A DNA stretch of 64,000 bases, taken from the NCBI GenBank assembly GCA_026122225.1, contig JANEZZ010001494.1, positions 1,240,001 through 1,304,000 on the forward strand, written 5' to 3'. Below the pieces are notes generated by a model. That model was not told the DNA's origin. It worked only from the letters and a program-made list of their open reading frames with translations, and did no database searches. The stretch comes from Heloderma charlesbogerti (Eukaryota > Chordata > Lepidosauria > Squamata > Helodermatidae). Below, in pieces: positions 44,840 through 54,179 of the stretch. The translations under genes were made by a program, and so were the position numbers. Each line of letters begins with the position of its first letter. Within the stretch, counting starts at the first letter, position 1.

Positions 44840-45165
44840 GTTACTCTGACTCAGGGACAGCTCCAGGCCCTGCAGGGCTCTCGGGCAAGACACCCTCAAT
44901 GGGCCCTTCTCCCTCAGTGAGTCCTCCTTCCCATCAACGCTGTTATCACCTGTAGCTGCTCTTCTTCCTCATCGTTGATACCGCCTGCTTGCTTGCCAGG
45001 CGGAGAGGCAATGAGCAAGCAGGCAGTGGCATCTCCTGCTCCTCTTTACAACATCACCATTTTCTGAGCCAGGGTGAGAGCCAGGTTGCAGGGGCTCTTG
45101 TCAGTGGGTCCCTGCTGTGGTTTGGCCCTTGGCAGATGCCCAACTATGCTGACCCTTGAAGCTGG
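44840..45165 (-). repeat. GC-rich 340-bp repeat copy, antisense
   Basis: Reverse complement of the family: CCAGGCCCTGCAGGGC..., GCTGCTCTTCTTCCTC, GCCTGCTTGCTTGCC, GGGGCTCTTGTCAGTGGG and CTTGGCAGATGCCCAACTATG occur in reversed order relative to the copy at 46.5 kb. Confidence 0.55.
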
Positions 45166-45214
45166 CCTTGCGTATGGCTGATCACATTGATAGACCGATC
45201 CTACAGAAAAATTT

Positions 45215-45395
45215 CCTTGCTGGGTCAGACCAAGCATCCATCTAGTCCAGCATCCTGCTTACACTCAGTGGCCAACCAGATGCCACTTAGAAGCCCACAA
45301 GTAGGACTTGAAGGCAATAGCCTTCTCCCATTGTTTTGTCTCAGCCACTGATATTCAATGACATATACTGCTTCTGAACATGGAGGTTCTCCATT
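45215..45395 (-). mobile_element. CR1 LINE 3' fragment
   Basis: TGCTGGGTCAGACCAAGCATCC, GCCAACCAGATGCCAC and CACAAGTAGGACTTGAAGGC. Confidence 0.65.
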
Positions 45396-45418
45396 TTGCT
45401 ACCATGATATAGGAAGGA

Positions 45419-45788
45419 CTAGGAATGAGTGGATCTGTTTAGTCCAGTTCTGTGGATTTCCTCCCCCCACCTCCGAGTCTGTTCTATACTGGATCCATGT
45501 GGATGGTGGGTTGGGGGGGGGTATGAAAAAACCAGCAAGGTTTGTTTGGTGATTTTTTGGAAATTGTGCACATTTCTGTGCACATTTTTCAAATCATATC
45601 CATTTTTTGTACGCTTCTAGCTACTGAGTAAATCATGTTCACGCATACTTTTGAAATGTATTCATTTTCAAAATATACGGGGCTTTCGATTGTGAGCATT
45701 GAATCTGACACATATATCCTGTTCCATGGAATGCATCACAAGCCTGAAATGTATGGATTTCAGTATGCAAAGTCTGTCCATTTCTAGG
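45419..45788. repeat. TAGGGATG-end family member
   Basis: It starts CTAGGAATGAGTGG and ends GTCCATTTCTAGG, with ACATTTTTCAAATC and TTTTGAAATGTATTC interior motifs. The right end is degraded. Confidence 0.4.
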
Positions 45789-46189
45789 GGGGCAAGCCAC
45801 AAAACAAAACAAAACAAAAATCCAACAGAGCAGATTCTTCATATGTCCCTTGGAAGAGAAGAGGCTTACTTTGTAACAAAACAGATTAATGCTTAATTCA
45901 GCCATGCTAAATGCCTCCTGTGGGAGGCCCGTGAAAGAGCAATGGTGGTTTCTAACTAAACATATGCTCCTGCTGAAGATGTTTTGGCAGGCACCCGTCA
46001 TTTCTCCTTGGTAATTTTGAACGTGTTCGTTTGCAAATTTATCGACTTCCAAAAGTGCTGTTACTGGAGAGATGACAGTCTGAGTTCTCCAGTCCCCCCC
46101 CCCCCAAGTTGTATTACATCCCATTCATGGAAAAGTGCCAAAATGGTGAGCAGCAGGATGGGTTCTACCACCTTGAACATGGCCAACGT
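45789..46189. other. No feature recognised (intron)
   Basis: Nothing recognised apart from short homopolymer and CAAAA runs. Confidence 0.4.
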
Positions 46190-46320
46190 CAAGGGTAGGC
46201 ATGGTGGGGCACCAGCTGAGGGCCCACACCCCAGCAAGGGCCCACTGACAAGAGCCCCCTGGACTCGCTCCTCCACTTCCCCTTTGCAACTGCCTCTCGC
46301 TCTGTCCACATATGAAGTCA
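46190..46320 (+). repeat. GC-rich 340-bp repeat, left part only
   Basis: CAAGGGTAGGCATGGTGGGGC, GAGGGCCCACACCCCAGC and GACAAGAGCCCCCTGGAC. Confidence 0.6.
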
Positions 46321-46454
46321 TTACTGCCTAATTGGTGAAATGTATTCAGCACAGAATGTTACTTTCACACTACCATTTAGATACCACAATGGGAAGAAGG
46401 TGGAAACAGCAGCCATCTCCCCTGTCATAAGCTACCAAGCTTTCAGGGTTCAGT

Positions 46455-46795
46455 GTCAAGGGTAGGCATGGTTGGGCACCTGCCAAGGGCCCACACCCCA
46501 GCAGGGGGACCCTGGCAAGAGCCCCCTGGACTTGCTCCTCCTCTTCACCCCTGAAACCTGCTTGTTCGCCTGCCTCTTGCTCTGGCCCTGACAACAGTGG
46601 TGGTGAGAAGGAGCAGCAGCAGACTTGCTTGCCTTCGAAGCAAGCAGGTGGCTGCCATGACAAGAAAGAGGAGGAGGACCAAGAGCAGCTGGTGATCAGG
46701 CCAGTGAGAAGGGAGAGCCACTGAGGGAGGGGCCCCGTGGAGGGCATCTTGCCCAAGGGCCCTCAAAAACCTGGCACTGGCACTGACCTTGAATA
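46455..46795 (+). repeat. GC-rich 340-bp repeat, best copy
   Basis: From GTGTCAAGGGTAGGCATGG to CCTGGCACTGGCACTGACC. It includes the CTCTTGCTCTGGCCCTGAC, AAGCAAGCAGGTGGC, AGAGCAGCTGGTGATC and GGGCCCCGTGGAGGGC motifs used to recognise the others. It has no long frame with a recognisable domain. The two ends have weak similarity when inverted (CAGTGTCA / CAGTGCCA), which would suit a hAT-like element but is not strong evidence. Confidence 0.65.
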
Positions 46796-47385
46796 TGGTA
46801 CCTGAAAGCCTTGCGCTGCTGCATTCACCACTGTGACTGGCCGTAGTGACTGTGGACTTCAGACTTCCTCCGTTTTGAAGGAAATGGGCTTTTTTTTTTG
46901 CCCAGATTGGTTGCTTCAGTGTAGGGCAGGCTTGCAGTAGGAGGCAGCCACCACGGGTGGCAGATGCTGGGGGGTGGCGAGGTATTGGTGTGCCACATGG
47001 CCTCCCAGGCACCCCGTAAGCAAGGCTGCTGCCCTTGGGTGTAGTGGAAAACCCTGGCTAGTCCCAGCGTCCAAGGAAGGTTCAGCTGCCAATGTCATCA
47101 TGGGAGGTGGCACCATCTTGCCCTTCACTTCTGGCAGCAAAATGTCTTGGGCTAGACCTGCCTCCATGGAAGAGCTCCCTTTAAATCTCGCATGACCTGT
47201 TATGCTCCCTCTGACAACACAGGTTCACAGCCCGGGAGTTCTCCTGAACCCGGACATACACCTGGAGGCCTAAGTGACCAGGTGCACCGTTTCCCGGGAA
47301 AAAGGAAAGACCTAGCCTCAGCCATTCATACGCATTACCTCCAGGTTAGAAGAGAAGAAGAAAGTGGTAGCGTTGTCTTAAAAAG

Positions 47386-47436
47386 GTAAAGGTAAAGGTG
47401 TCCCCAACCAGTCGTGTCCGACTCTAGGGTGTACAC
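47386..47436 (-). mobile_element. Sauria SINE 3' end, antisense
   Basis: GGTAAAGGTAAAGGTGTCCCC and CCAGTCGTGTCCGACTCTAGG are the reverse complement of the tail of the copy at 11.7 kb. Confidence 0.75.
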
Positions 47437-47449
47437 CGGGGGGGGCGAA

Positions 47450-47575
47450 TAGTTGTTTTTATTGTAGAATTTTATTGTTTTAAACTGTTTTATTATATGT
47501 TGTACATCGCCCAGAGTGGCTGGGTGACCAGCCAGATGGGCGATTAATAAATTTAATAAAATAAATAAATAAATG
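47450..47575 (+). mobile_element. L2 LINE 3' terminus
   Basis: GTACATCGCCCAGAGTGGC, TGGGTGACCAGCCAGATGG and GCGATTAATAAATTTAATAAA are the 3' end of the L2 element at 39.2 kb, in sense orientation, with an (AAAT)n tail. Confidence 0.85.
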
Positions 47576-47767
47576 GGTCTTACAAGTAACCATGTCCATA
47601 TTTTAATCTATGAAATATTTTAATCCTGCATATAAACCTAGTTTTACAAACTTTAATCCACTAGGTAATTTTAGACTCTGGACTTAATGGACTTAACAGG
47701 GACTGAGGACTCTTTAGATGGTCATGTGTATTAGTTTGTTTACTTCAACACACATCTGTGTTTATGT

Positions 47768-47794
47768 ACACACACACACACACACACACACACC
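47768..47794. repeat. (AC)n microsatellite
   Basis: About 13 AC units. Confidence 0.95.
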
Positions 47795-48640
47795 CCTTTA
47801 GAAGGTAATGGCTATTACTTCAAAGTGTTGCACGCCAGTCCTTCTGTGTTTGGGCCCACCTGCTTATTCTGCTGAGTGGAGCATTGGGCTCCTGCCCCAA
47901 AGTCTTGCCCTGAGCACAACATTTTCATCCACCTCTGTAAAAAGAAAACATTATAACAGAAAGTTTACAGTCAAATACTAAAGTTTAAGAAGCAATGCCA
48001 CCTTTTCCATTCCTTTCTACTGCAAGCTTGGCACAAGTTATCGACCGCTTTGATCCCTTGCAGGTTATGTTATTGCCACTCAGCAGAGAGCTCATTTTGA
48101 AGGGAAATCCATTTATTTCTCCCCTCCACAAATAAAATGCATTCTGAGTGGTGGCAAGGAAACAGATCTTCCATTTGTCCTCCACCATCCATGGAGTGAT
48201 TTTGTGGTACCTTTATTCCTTCCCTCCATAACCACTGAATCAACATTCTGAAACCAGTGTGCAGCACTTGATTCTTAAGGTGCTGAGCAGCTCTCTGTTA
48301 ACCAGAATACAATTCTACAGTGGAAATCCTGGGTCTTTGGGGAAGAAGAACTATAAGACACGGGAATGGATATAAACTACTGCAGATGATGTTAAGCAGA
48401 AAGAGTTTCACTTTGGGCCCCAAATGTTTCAGCTCATGATGTAGGGGAGAAGACAACCCTGAGAGACTGGCATGATTCCCTAACCTCAAGTATAGCCTTT
48501 GTCATATGAGGCATGGAAGAGTCCTCCCTATGCAAAACCTGAGGCTGCCCTGGGTTAACAGCAAGGCTTGGTAGCATAGCCCCACTCCTGGGAAACCATG
48601 CCGCCTCACCAGTCTAGTCTGTGTGGAACCAGATGCACTA
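47795..48640. other. No feature recognised (intron)
   Basis: No repeat family or exon was recognised. Confidence 0.4.
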
Positions 48641-48664
48641 CACAGAGATGTCAGAGAAACAGGT

Positions 48665-49283
48665 CATAGAATCATAGAATAGTAGGGCTGGAAGGGGCCT
48701 ACAAGACCATCGAGTCCAACCCCCTGCTCAATGCAGGAATCCAAGTCAGAGCATCCCTGACAGATGGCTGTCCAGCCTCGTCTTGAATGCCTCCAGTGTG
48801 GGAGAGCCCAGCACCGCCCTAGGTCATTGGTTCCACTGTCGTATTGCTCTAACAGTCATGACGTTTTTCCTGAAGTTCAGCCGGAATCCGGCTTCCTGTC
48901 ACTTGAGCCCATTATTCTGTGCCCTGCACTCTGGGATGATCAAGAAGAGATCCTGGCCTTCTTCTCTGTGACAACCTTTCAAGTACTTGAAGAGTGCTAT
49001 CATATCTCCCCTCAGTCTTCTCTTCTCAAGGCTAAACATGCCCAGTTCTTTCAGTCTATCTTCATAGGGCTTTGTTTCCAGTCCCATGATCACCTTTGTT
49101 GCCCTCCTCTGAACCCTCTCCAGCTTGGCTGCATCCTTCTTAACGTTCAGTGCCCAGAACTGGACACAGGGCTCCAAATGAGGCCTAACCAGTGCTGAAT
49201 GGAGGGGAACTAGTACTTCCCAGGATCTGGAAGCTATGCTTCTATTAATGCAGCCCAAAATAGCATTTGCTTTTTTTTTTTGC
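48665..49283 (-). mobile_element. CR1 LINE 3' region, antisense
   Basis: It starts with the inverted terminus ATCATAGAATAGTAGGGC. The minus strand codes for a 128-codon open piece of the CR1 reverse-transcriptase C-terminus ([55 protein letters not shown]). Confidence 0.9.
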
Positions 49284-49553
49284 AACTGCCATAGACTAGA
49301 GCCCTATTCAGGCATTCAAATTACTGATGTGACAAGAGAGAATGGGGACAAGTGGATTTTTGTCTGCCCCCTTCCATCGCTGCCTTCATTGCCCTCCGCA
49401 AATTGGAGACGAACTACACCAGGAAGCCTTCTCTACCTGTGCAGGTGCCCTGCATGATTTAGAACTGTGGGAAAGCCAAGGCTCAGAGAGTCATATACGT
49501 TATGTTAATTGCATAGCCGTGTGTAGCTGAGAATTATATATATGTATATATAT

Positions 49554-49647
49554 AACTATCTCCTTTGCTCTAGCAAAGGAGATCATTACCTTGTATATGT
49601 ATGTGTGTGTATGTATGTGTATGTATGTATGTATGTATGTATGTATG

Positions 49648-49703
<56 letters not shown>

Positions 49704-49743
49704 AAATGATCTCCTTTGCTCTAGCAAAGGAGATTGTTACCTT
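49554..49743. repeat. (TATG/TG/TA)n microsatellite flanked by a duplicated 28-bp near-palindrome
   Basis: The microsatellite (about 49592-49705) lies between two copies of CTCCTTTGCTCTAGCAAAGG, each with AGAT and a TTACCTTGT follow-on. Each copy is itself nearly self-complementary. The second copy leads straight into the RTE element. Confidence 0.8.
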
Positions 49744-50859
49744 GTCATGGTGCTGGAGCTTGAGCACCTCAATGACACCATGAGCTAAACCGTGAAGGGA
49801 CACCCAACACAGGAAGGTCATGGAAGAGAGGTCAGACTAAATACGATCCCTGGGGAAGGTAACGGCAACCCACCCCAGTATTCTTGCCGTGAAAACTAAA
49901 CGGATCAATACAACCAGAGATATGTCGGTATACCATCACAGGATGGGACTCCCATGTTGGAAGATGGTCCAAATGCTACTGGGGAGGAACAGAGCATAAG
50001 TTCAACTAACCCCAGATGTGATGACGCAGCTAGCTCAAAGCCGAAAGGACAGCTAGCAGCCGACGGTGCTGGTGGTGAACGACGAATCTGATGTTCTAAA
50101 GATCAACCCACCATAGGAACCTGGAATGTAAGATCTATGAGCCAGGGCAAATTGGATGTGGTTATTGGGGAGATGTCAAGATTAAATATAGACATTTTGG
50201 GTGTCAGCGAACTGAAATGGACTGGAATGGGCCACTTCACATCAGATGACCACCAAATCTACTACTGTGGACAAGAGGACCACAGAAGAAATGGAGTAGC
50301 CTTCATAATTAATAATAAAGTGGCTAAAGCAGTGCTTGGATACAATCCAAAAAATGATAGAATCATCTCAATTTGAATTCAGGGTAAGCCATTTAACATC
50401 ACAGTGATCCAAATATATGCCCCAACCACATATGCGGAAGAAGCAGAAGTAGATCAGTTCTATGAGGATCTGCAGCACCTACTGGATAATACGCCGAAAA
50501 GAGATGTTATTTTCATTACTGGAATGCTAAGGTGGGTAGTCAAACGACACCTGGAATTATAGGCAAGCATGGTCTGGGAGAACAAAATAAAGTGGGACAT
50601 AGGCTGATAGAATTTTGCCAAGGCAACTCACTGTGCATAACAAACACTCTCTTCCAACAACCTAAAAGACGACTTTATACATGGACTTCACCAGATGGTA
50701 GACACTGAAATCAGATTGACTACATCCTTTGTAGTCAAAGGTGGCAGACATCTATACAGTCGGTAAAAACAAGACCTGGAGCTGACTGTAGTTCAGATCA
50801 CGAACTTCTTATTGCACGATTTAGAATCAGACTAAAGAGAATAGGGAAGACCTACAGAT
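49707..50859 (+). pseudogene. Second RTE element (BovB-like subfamily), 5' part
   Basis: Contains GGCAACCCACCCCAGTATTC in the leader and then the endonuclease start (GTWNVRSMSQGKLDVV, ISELKWTGMG-like). Residue-level divergence from the BovB at 19.2 kb is clear (for example SRLNIDILGVSELKWTGMGH), so it is a separate lineage rather than a recent copy. The frame stops at TGA (50374-50376, CGA in BovB). A small deletion near 50518 removes the GD of the GDWNAKVG motif. The element resumes at 54055 after an insertion. Confidence 0.88.
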
Positions 50860-53800
50860 TTATTTATTTATTTATTAAATTTATTAATCCCCCATCTGAC
50901 TGGTCACCCAGCCACTCTGGGCGATGTACAACCCACCATAAAACAATTTAAAACAATAAAATTTTACCATATTTTTTTTTTTAATACCCTTGTTGTTGTT
51001 GTTGTTGTTGTTCAGTCGTTCAGTTGTGTCCAACTCTTCGTGACCCCATGGACCATAGCACGCCAGGCCTTCCTGTCCTGCGCTCTCTCCCGGAGCGTGC
51101 TCAAGTTCATATTCATTGCATCTGTGATGCTATCTAGCCATCTCATCCTCTGCCGTCCCCTTCTCCTTTTGCCTTCTGTCTTTCCCAGCATCAGGGTCTT
51201 TTCCAGGGAGTTTTCTCTTCGCATTAGGTGGCCAAAATATTTGAGCTTCAGCTTCATTATCTGTCCTTCCAATGAGCACTCAGGGTTGATTTCCTTTAGG
51301 ATGGACTGATTTGACCTCCTTGCAGTCCAGGGGACTCGTAAGAGTCTTCTCCAGCACCACAGTTCGAAAGCATCAATTCTTCGGCGCTCAGCCTTCCTTA
51401 TAGTCCAGCTCTCACAGCCATACATTACTACTGGGAAAACCATAGCTTTGATTAGACGGACCTTTGTCGGCAAGGTGATGTCTCTGCTTCTTACTATGCT
51501 GTCTAGGTTTGCCATAGCTTTCCTCCCAAGGAGCAAGCGTCTTTTAATTTCATGGCTACAGTCACCGTCTGCGGTGATCTTGGAGCCCAAGAAAGTAAAA
51601 TCTGTCACTGCTTCCATTTCTTCCCCTTCTATATGCCAGGAAGTGATGGGGCCAGATGACATGATCTTAGTTTTTTTAATGTTGAGTTTCAAACCAGCTT
51701 TTGCACTCTCCTCTTTCACCCTCAACAAGAGGCTCTTGAGATCCTCTTCGCTTTCTGCCATTAGGGTGGTATCGTCTGCATATCGGACGTTGTTGATAAT
51801 TCTCCCGGCAATCTTAATTCCGACCTGTGATTCATCCAACCCGGCATTTCTCATGATGTACTCTGCATATAAGTTAAATAAGCATGGTGACAATATGCAG
51901 CCTTGTCGTACTCCTTTCCCAATTTTGAACCACTTGGTTGTTCCATGTCTGGTTCTTACTGTTGCTTCTTGACCCTCGTACAGGTTTCTCAGGAGACAGG
52001 TAAGGTGGTCTGGTACTCCCATCACTTTAAGAATTTGCCACAGTTTGTTGTGATCCACACAATCAAAGGCTTTAGCGTAGTCAATGAAGCAGAAATAGAC
52101 GTTTTTCTGGAATTCTCTTGCTTTCTCCATGATGCAGCGAATGTTGGCGATTTGATCTCTAGTTCCTCTGCCTCTTCTAAACCCAGCTTGTACTTCCGGT
52201 AGTTCTCGGTTCGCATACTGCTGCAGCCTAGCTTGTAGGATTTTGAGCATCACCTTGCTGGCATGTGAAATGAGCGCAATTGTGCGGTAGTTTGAACACT
52301 CTTTGGCGTTGCCCTTCTTTGGAATTGGAATGTAAACTGACCTTTTCCAGTCTTGTGGCCACTGTTGAGTGTTCCAGATTTGTTGGCATATTGAATGCAG
52401 CACTTTAACAGCATCATCTTTTAGGATTTTAAATAGCTCGGCTGGAATACTGTCATCTCCGCTAGCTTTGTTGTTACTAATGCTTCCTAAGGCCCACTTG
52501 ACTTCACTCTCTAGGATGTCCAGCTCAAGTTCAGTGACCGCACTATCATGGCTATCAGGGACATTAAGATCTTCCCTGTATAGTTCTTCTGTGTATTCTT
52601 GCCACCTCTTCTTAATCTCATCTGCTTCTGTTAGGTCCCTGCCTTCTTTGTCCTTTATCATGCCCGTCTTTGCACAAAACGTTCCCTTGAGATCTCCAAT
52701 TTTCTTGAAGAGATCTCTAGTCTTTCCCATTCTGTTGTTTTCCTCGATTTCTTTGCATTGTTCATTTAAGAAGGCCTTCTTGTCTCTCCTTGCTATTCTC
52801 TGGAACTCTGCATTCAGTTGGGTATATCTTCCCCTTTCTCCTTTGCTTTTCGCTTCCCTTCTTTCGTGAGCTACTTGTAAAGCCTCATCAGACAGCCACT
52901 TGGCTTTCTTGCATTTCTTTTTCTTTGGGATGGATTGAGTTGCTGCCTCCTGAACAATGTTACGGACCTCCGTCCATAGTTCCTCAGGCACTCTGTCTAT
53001 CAGGTCTAATCCCTGAAATCTATTCCTCACCTCCACTGTATATTCATCAGGGATATGATTTAGGTCATACCTGAACGGTTTAGTGGTTTTCCCGACGTTC
53101 TTCAATTTAAGCCGAAATTTTGCAAGAAGCAGCTCATGATCTGAGCCACAGTCAGCTCCAGGTCTTGTTTTTACTGACTGTATGGAGCTTCTCCATCTTT
53201 GGCTGCAAAGGACATAATCAATCGGATTTCGATATTGACCATCTGGTGACGTCCATGTGTAGAGTCGCCTCTTGTGCCTGAACAACCATGTTTTTAATGC
53301 ACGATGGAAGCTCATTAAAGAGGGGGCATGACGGAGTTCCCTAGGGAGGGAGTTCCACAGAGTGGGGGCCACCACAGAGAAGGCCCTCTCCCTCGTCCCT
53401 ACCAGTCTAGCTGTCCTGGCTGATGGGACAGAGAGAAGGCCATCCGAGGCTGATCTTGTTAAGCGGCCTGTCTGGTGTTGCTGGAGGCGCTCCTTAAGAT
53501 AGGCTGGGCCGGAACCATATAGGGTTTTAAAGGTCAAAACCAACACCTTGAATTTGGCCCGGAAAACAACTGGTAACCAGTGCAACTCCTTCAGCACTGG
53601 AGTGATGTGATCTCGCCGGCGGCTGCCTTTAATCAGGTGAGCCGCCGCGTTCTGTACCAGCTGCAGCTTCCAAACCGTCTTCAAGGGTAACCCCACATAG
53701 AGCGCATTACAGTAGTCTAAACGAGAGGAAACCAGGGCATGTACTACCGATGGGAGCAGATGGTCGGGAAGGAAGGGGCGCAGCCGCCGTATCAGATGGA

Positions 53801-54054
53801 GTTGATACAGCGCTGTCCGGCTCACAGCTGACACCCGAGCCTCCATGGACAGCTGGGAGTCCAAAATGACCCCCAGGCTGCAGACCTGGTCTTTCAAGGG
53901 TAGCCATACCCCATTCAACACCAGGTCAACATCCCCCAGCCTCCTCTTGTCTCCCACCAAAAGTACCTCGGTCTTGTCAGGGTTGAGCTTCAGCTTATTC
54001 CTCCCCATCCAGCCACTCACCGTCTCCAGACATTTGGTCAGGGATTCTACGGCC
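50860..54054 (-). mobile_element. L2-clade LINE fragment inserted in the RTE element, itself split by BovB
   Basis: The 3' end is at 50860-50989 (antisense TTTATTAATCCCCCATCTGAC, GTCACCCAGCCACTCTGGGC) and the C-terminal coding part at 53278-54054. The sequence is very close to the L2 at 39.2 kb. It is 5'-truncated inside the RT gene, after the catalytic box. Confidence 0.88.
50990..53277 (-). mobile_element. BovB LINE, 5'-truncated, inserted in L2 (arm 1)
   Basis: The 3' end is the (GTT)n/(CAA)n tail at 50990-51012. The 5' end joins L2 at CTCTTGTGC/CTGAACAACC with no evident duplication, losing the first half of the endonuclease. The frame is fully open from the junction to the normal stop, including CGA at the codon that is TGA in the 19.2 kb copy. 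Confidence 0.92.
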
Positions 54055-54179
54055 AGATCAGTTAGATATGAGCTCACTAATATTCCTAATGAATATGCAG
54101 TGGAGGTGGAGAACAGATTTAAGGGACTAGATTTAGTAGATAGGGTCCCGGAAGAACTATGGACAGAAGTTCGCAACAT
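51012..54179 (-). CDS. Chimeric L2::BovB open reading frame, 1055 codons
   Basis: One uninterrupted frame crosses three elements. Residues 1-41 are antisense RTE sequence without meaning, about 42-300 are the L2 C-terminal region (MGRNKLKLNPDKTEVLLVG, LVQNAAAHLIKGSRRRDH, LWNSLPRELRHAPS), and about 301-1055 are BovB from HKRRLYTWTSPDGQ to WTQLND. The BovB part keeps SDHELL, FIDYAKAFDCVDH, and the catalytic YADD at about residue 800. It lacks the endonuclease start (TWNVRS, GDWNAKVG) and so would lack target cutting. The fusion is probably accidental, since L2 and BovB happen to be in the same frame. There is no evidence of transcription. The equivalent frame in arm 2 runs off the window. Confidence 0.75.
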   Translation of the reverse strand: MLRTSVHSSSGTLSTKSSPLNLFSTSTAYSLGILVSSYLTDLAVESLTKCLETVSGWMGRNKLKLNPDKTEVLLVGDKRRLGDVDLVLNGVWLPLKDQVCSLGVILDSQLSMEARVSAVSRTALYQLHLIRRLRPFLPDHLLPSVVHALVSSRLDYCNALYVGLPLKTVWKLQLVQNAAAHLIKGSRRRDHITPVLKELHWLPVVFRAKFKVLVLTFKTLYGSGPAYLKERLQQHQTGRLTRSASDGLLSVPSARTARLVGTRERAFSVVAPTLWNSLPRELRHAPSLMSFHRALKTWLFRHKRRLYTWTSPDGQYRNPIDYVLCSQRWRSSIQSVKTRPGADCGSDHELLLAKFRLKLKNVGKTTKPFRYDLNHIPDEYTVEVRNRFQGLDLIDRVPEELWTEVRNIVQEAATQSIPKKKKCKKAKWLSDEALQVAHERREAKSKGERGRYTQLNAEFQRIARRDKKAFLNEQCKEIEENNRMGKTRDLFKKIGDLKGTFCAKTGMIKDKEGRDLTEADEIKKRWQEYTEELYREDLNVPDSHDSAVTELELDILESEVKWALGSISNNKASGDDSIPAELFKILKDDAVKVLHSICQQIWNTQQWPQDWKRSVYIPIPKKGNAKECSNYRTIALISHASKVMLKILQARLQQYANRELPEVQAGFRRGRGTRDQIANIRCIMEKAREFQKNVYFCFIDYAKAFDCVDHNKLWQILKVMGVPDHLTCLLRNLYEGQEATVRTRHGTTKWFKIGKGVRQGCILSPCLFNLYAEYIMRNAGLDESQVGIKIAGRIINNVRYADDTTLMAESEEDLKSLLLRVKEESAKAGLKLNIKKTKIMSSGPITSWHIEGEEMEAVTDFTFLGSKITADGDCSHEIKRRLLLGRKAMANLDSIVRSRDITLPTKVRLIKAMVFPVVMYGCESWTIRKAERRRIDAFELWCWRRLLRVPWTARRSNQSILKEINPECSLEGQIMKLKLKYFGHLMRRENSLEKTLMLGKTEGKRRRGRQRMRWLDSITDAMNMNLSTLRERAQDRKAWRAMVHGVTKSWTQLND

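Larger units (their letters stand above)
50855..54060. repeat. Target-site duplication around the L2 insertion
   Basis: CAGAT at 50855-50859 and again at 54054-54058 flanks the L2/BovB insert. Taking out one copy restores CCTACAGATCAGTTAGATATG, the continuous RTE sequence. Confidence 0.6.

Noticed and set aside
52369..52869. 166-codon plus-strand frame inside arm 1 BovB (also seen at 62329-62829, 20556-21056 and 5350-5934 in antisense)
   Set aside because: It is the antisense shadow of the conserved BovB reverse-transcriptase region and recurs only because the element does.
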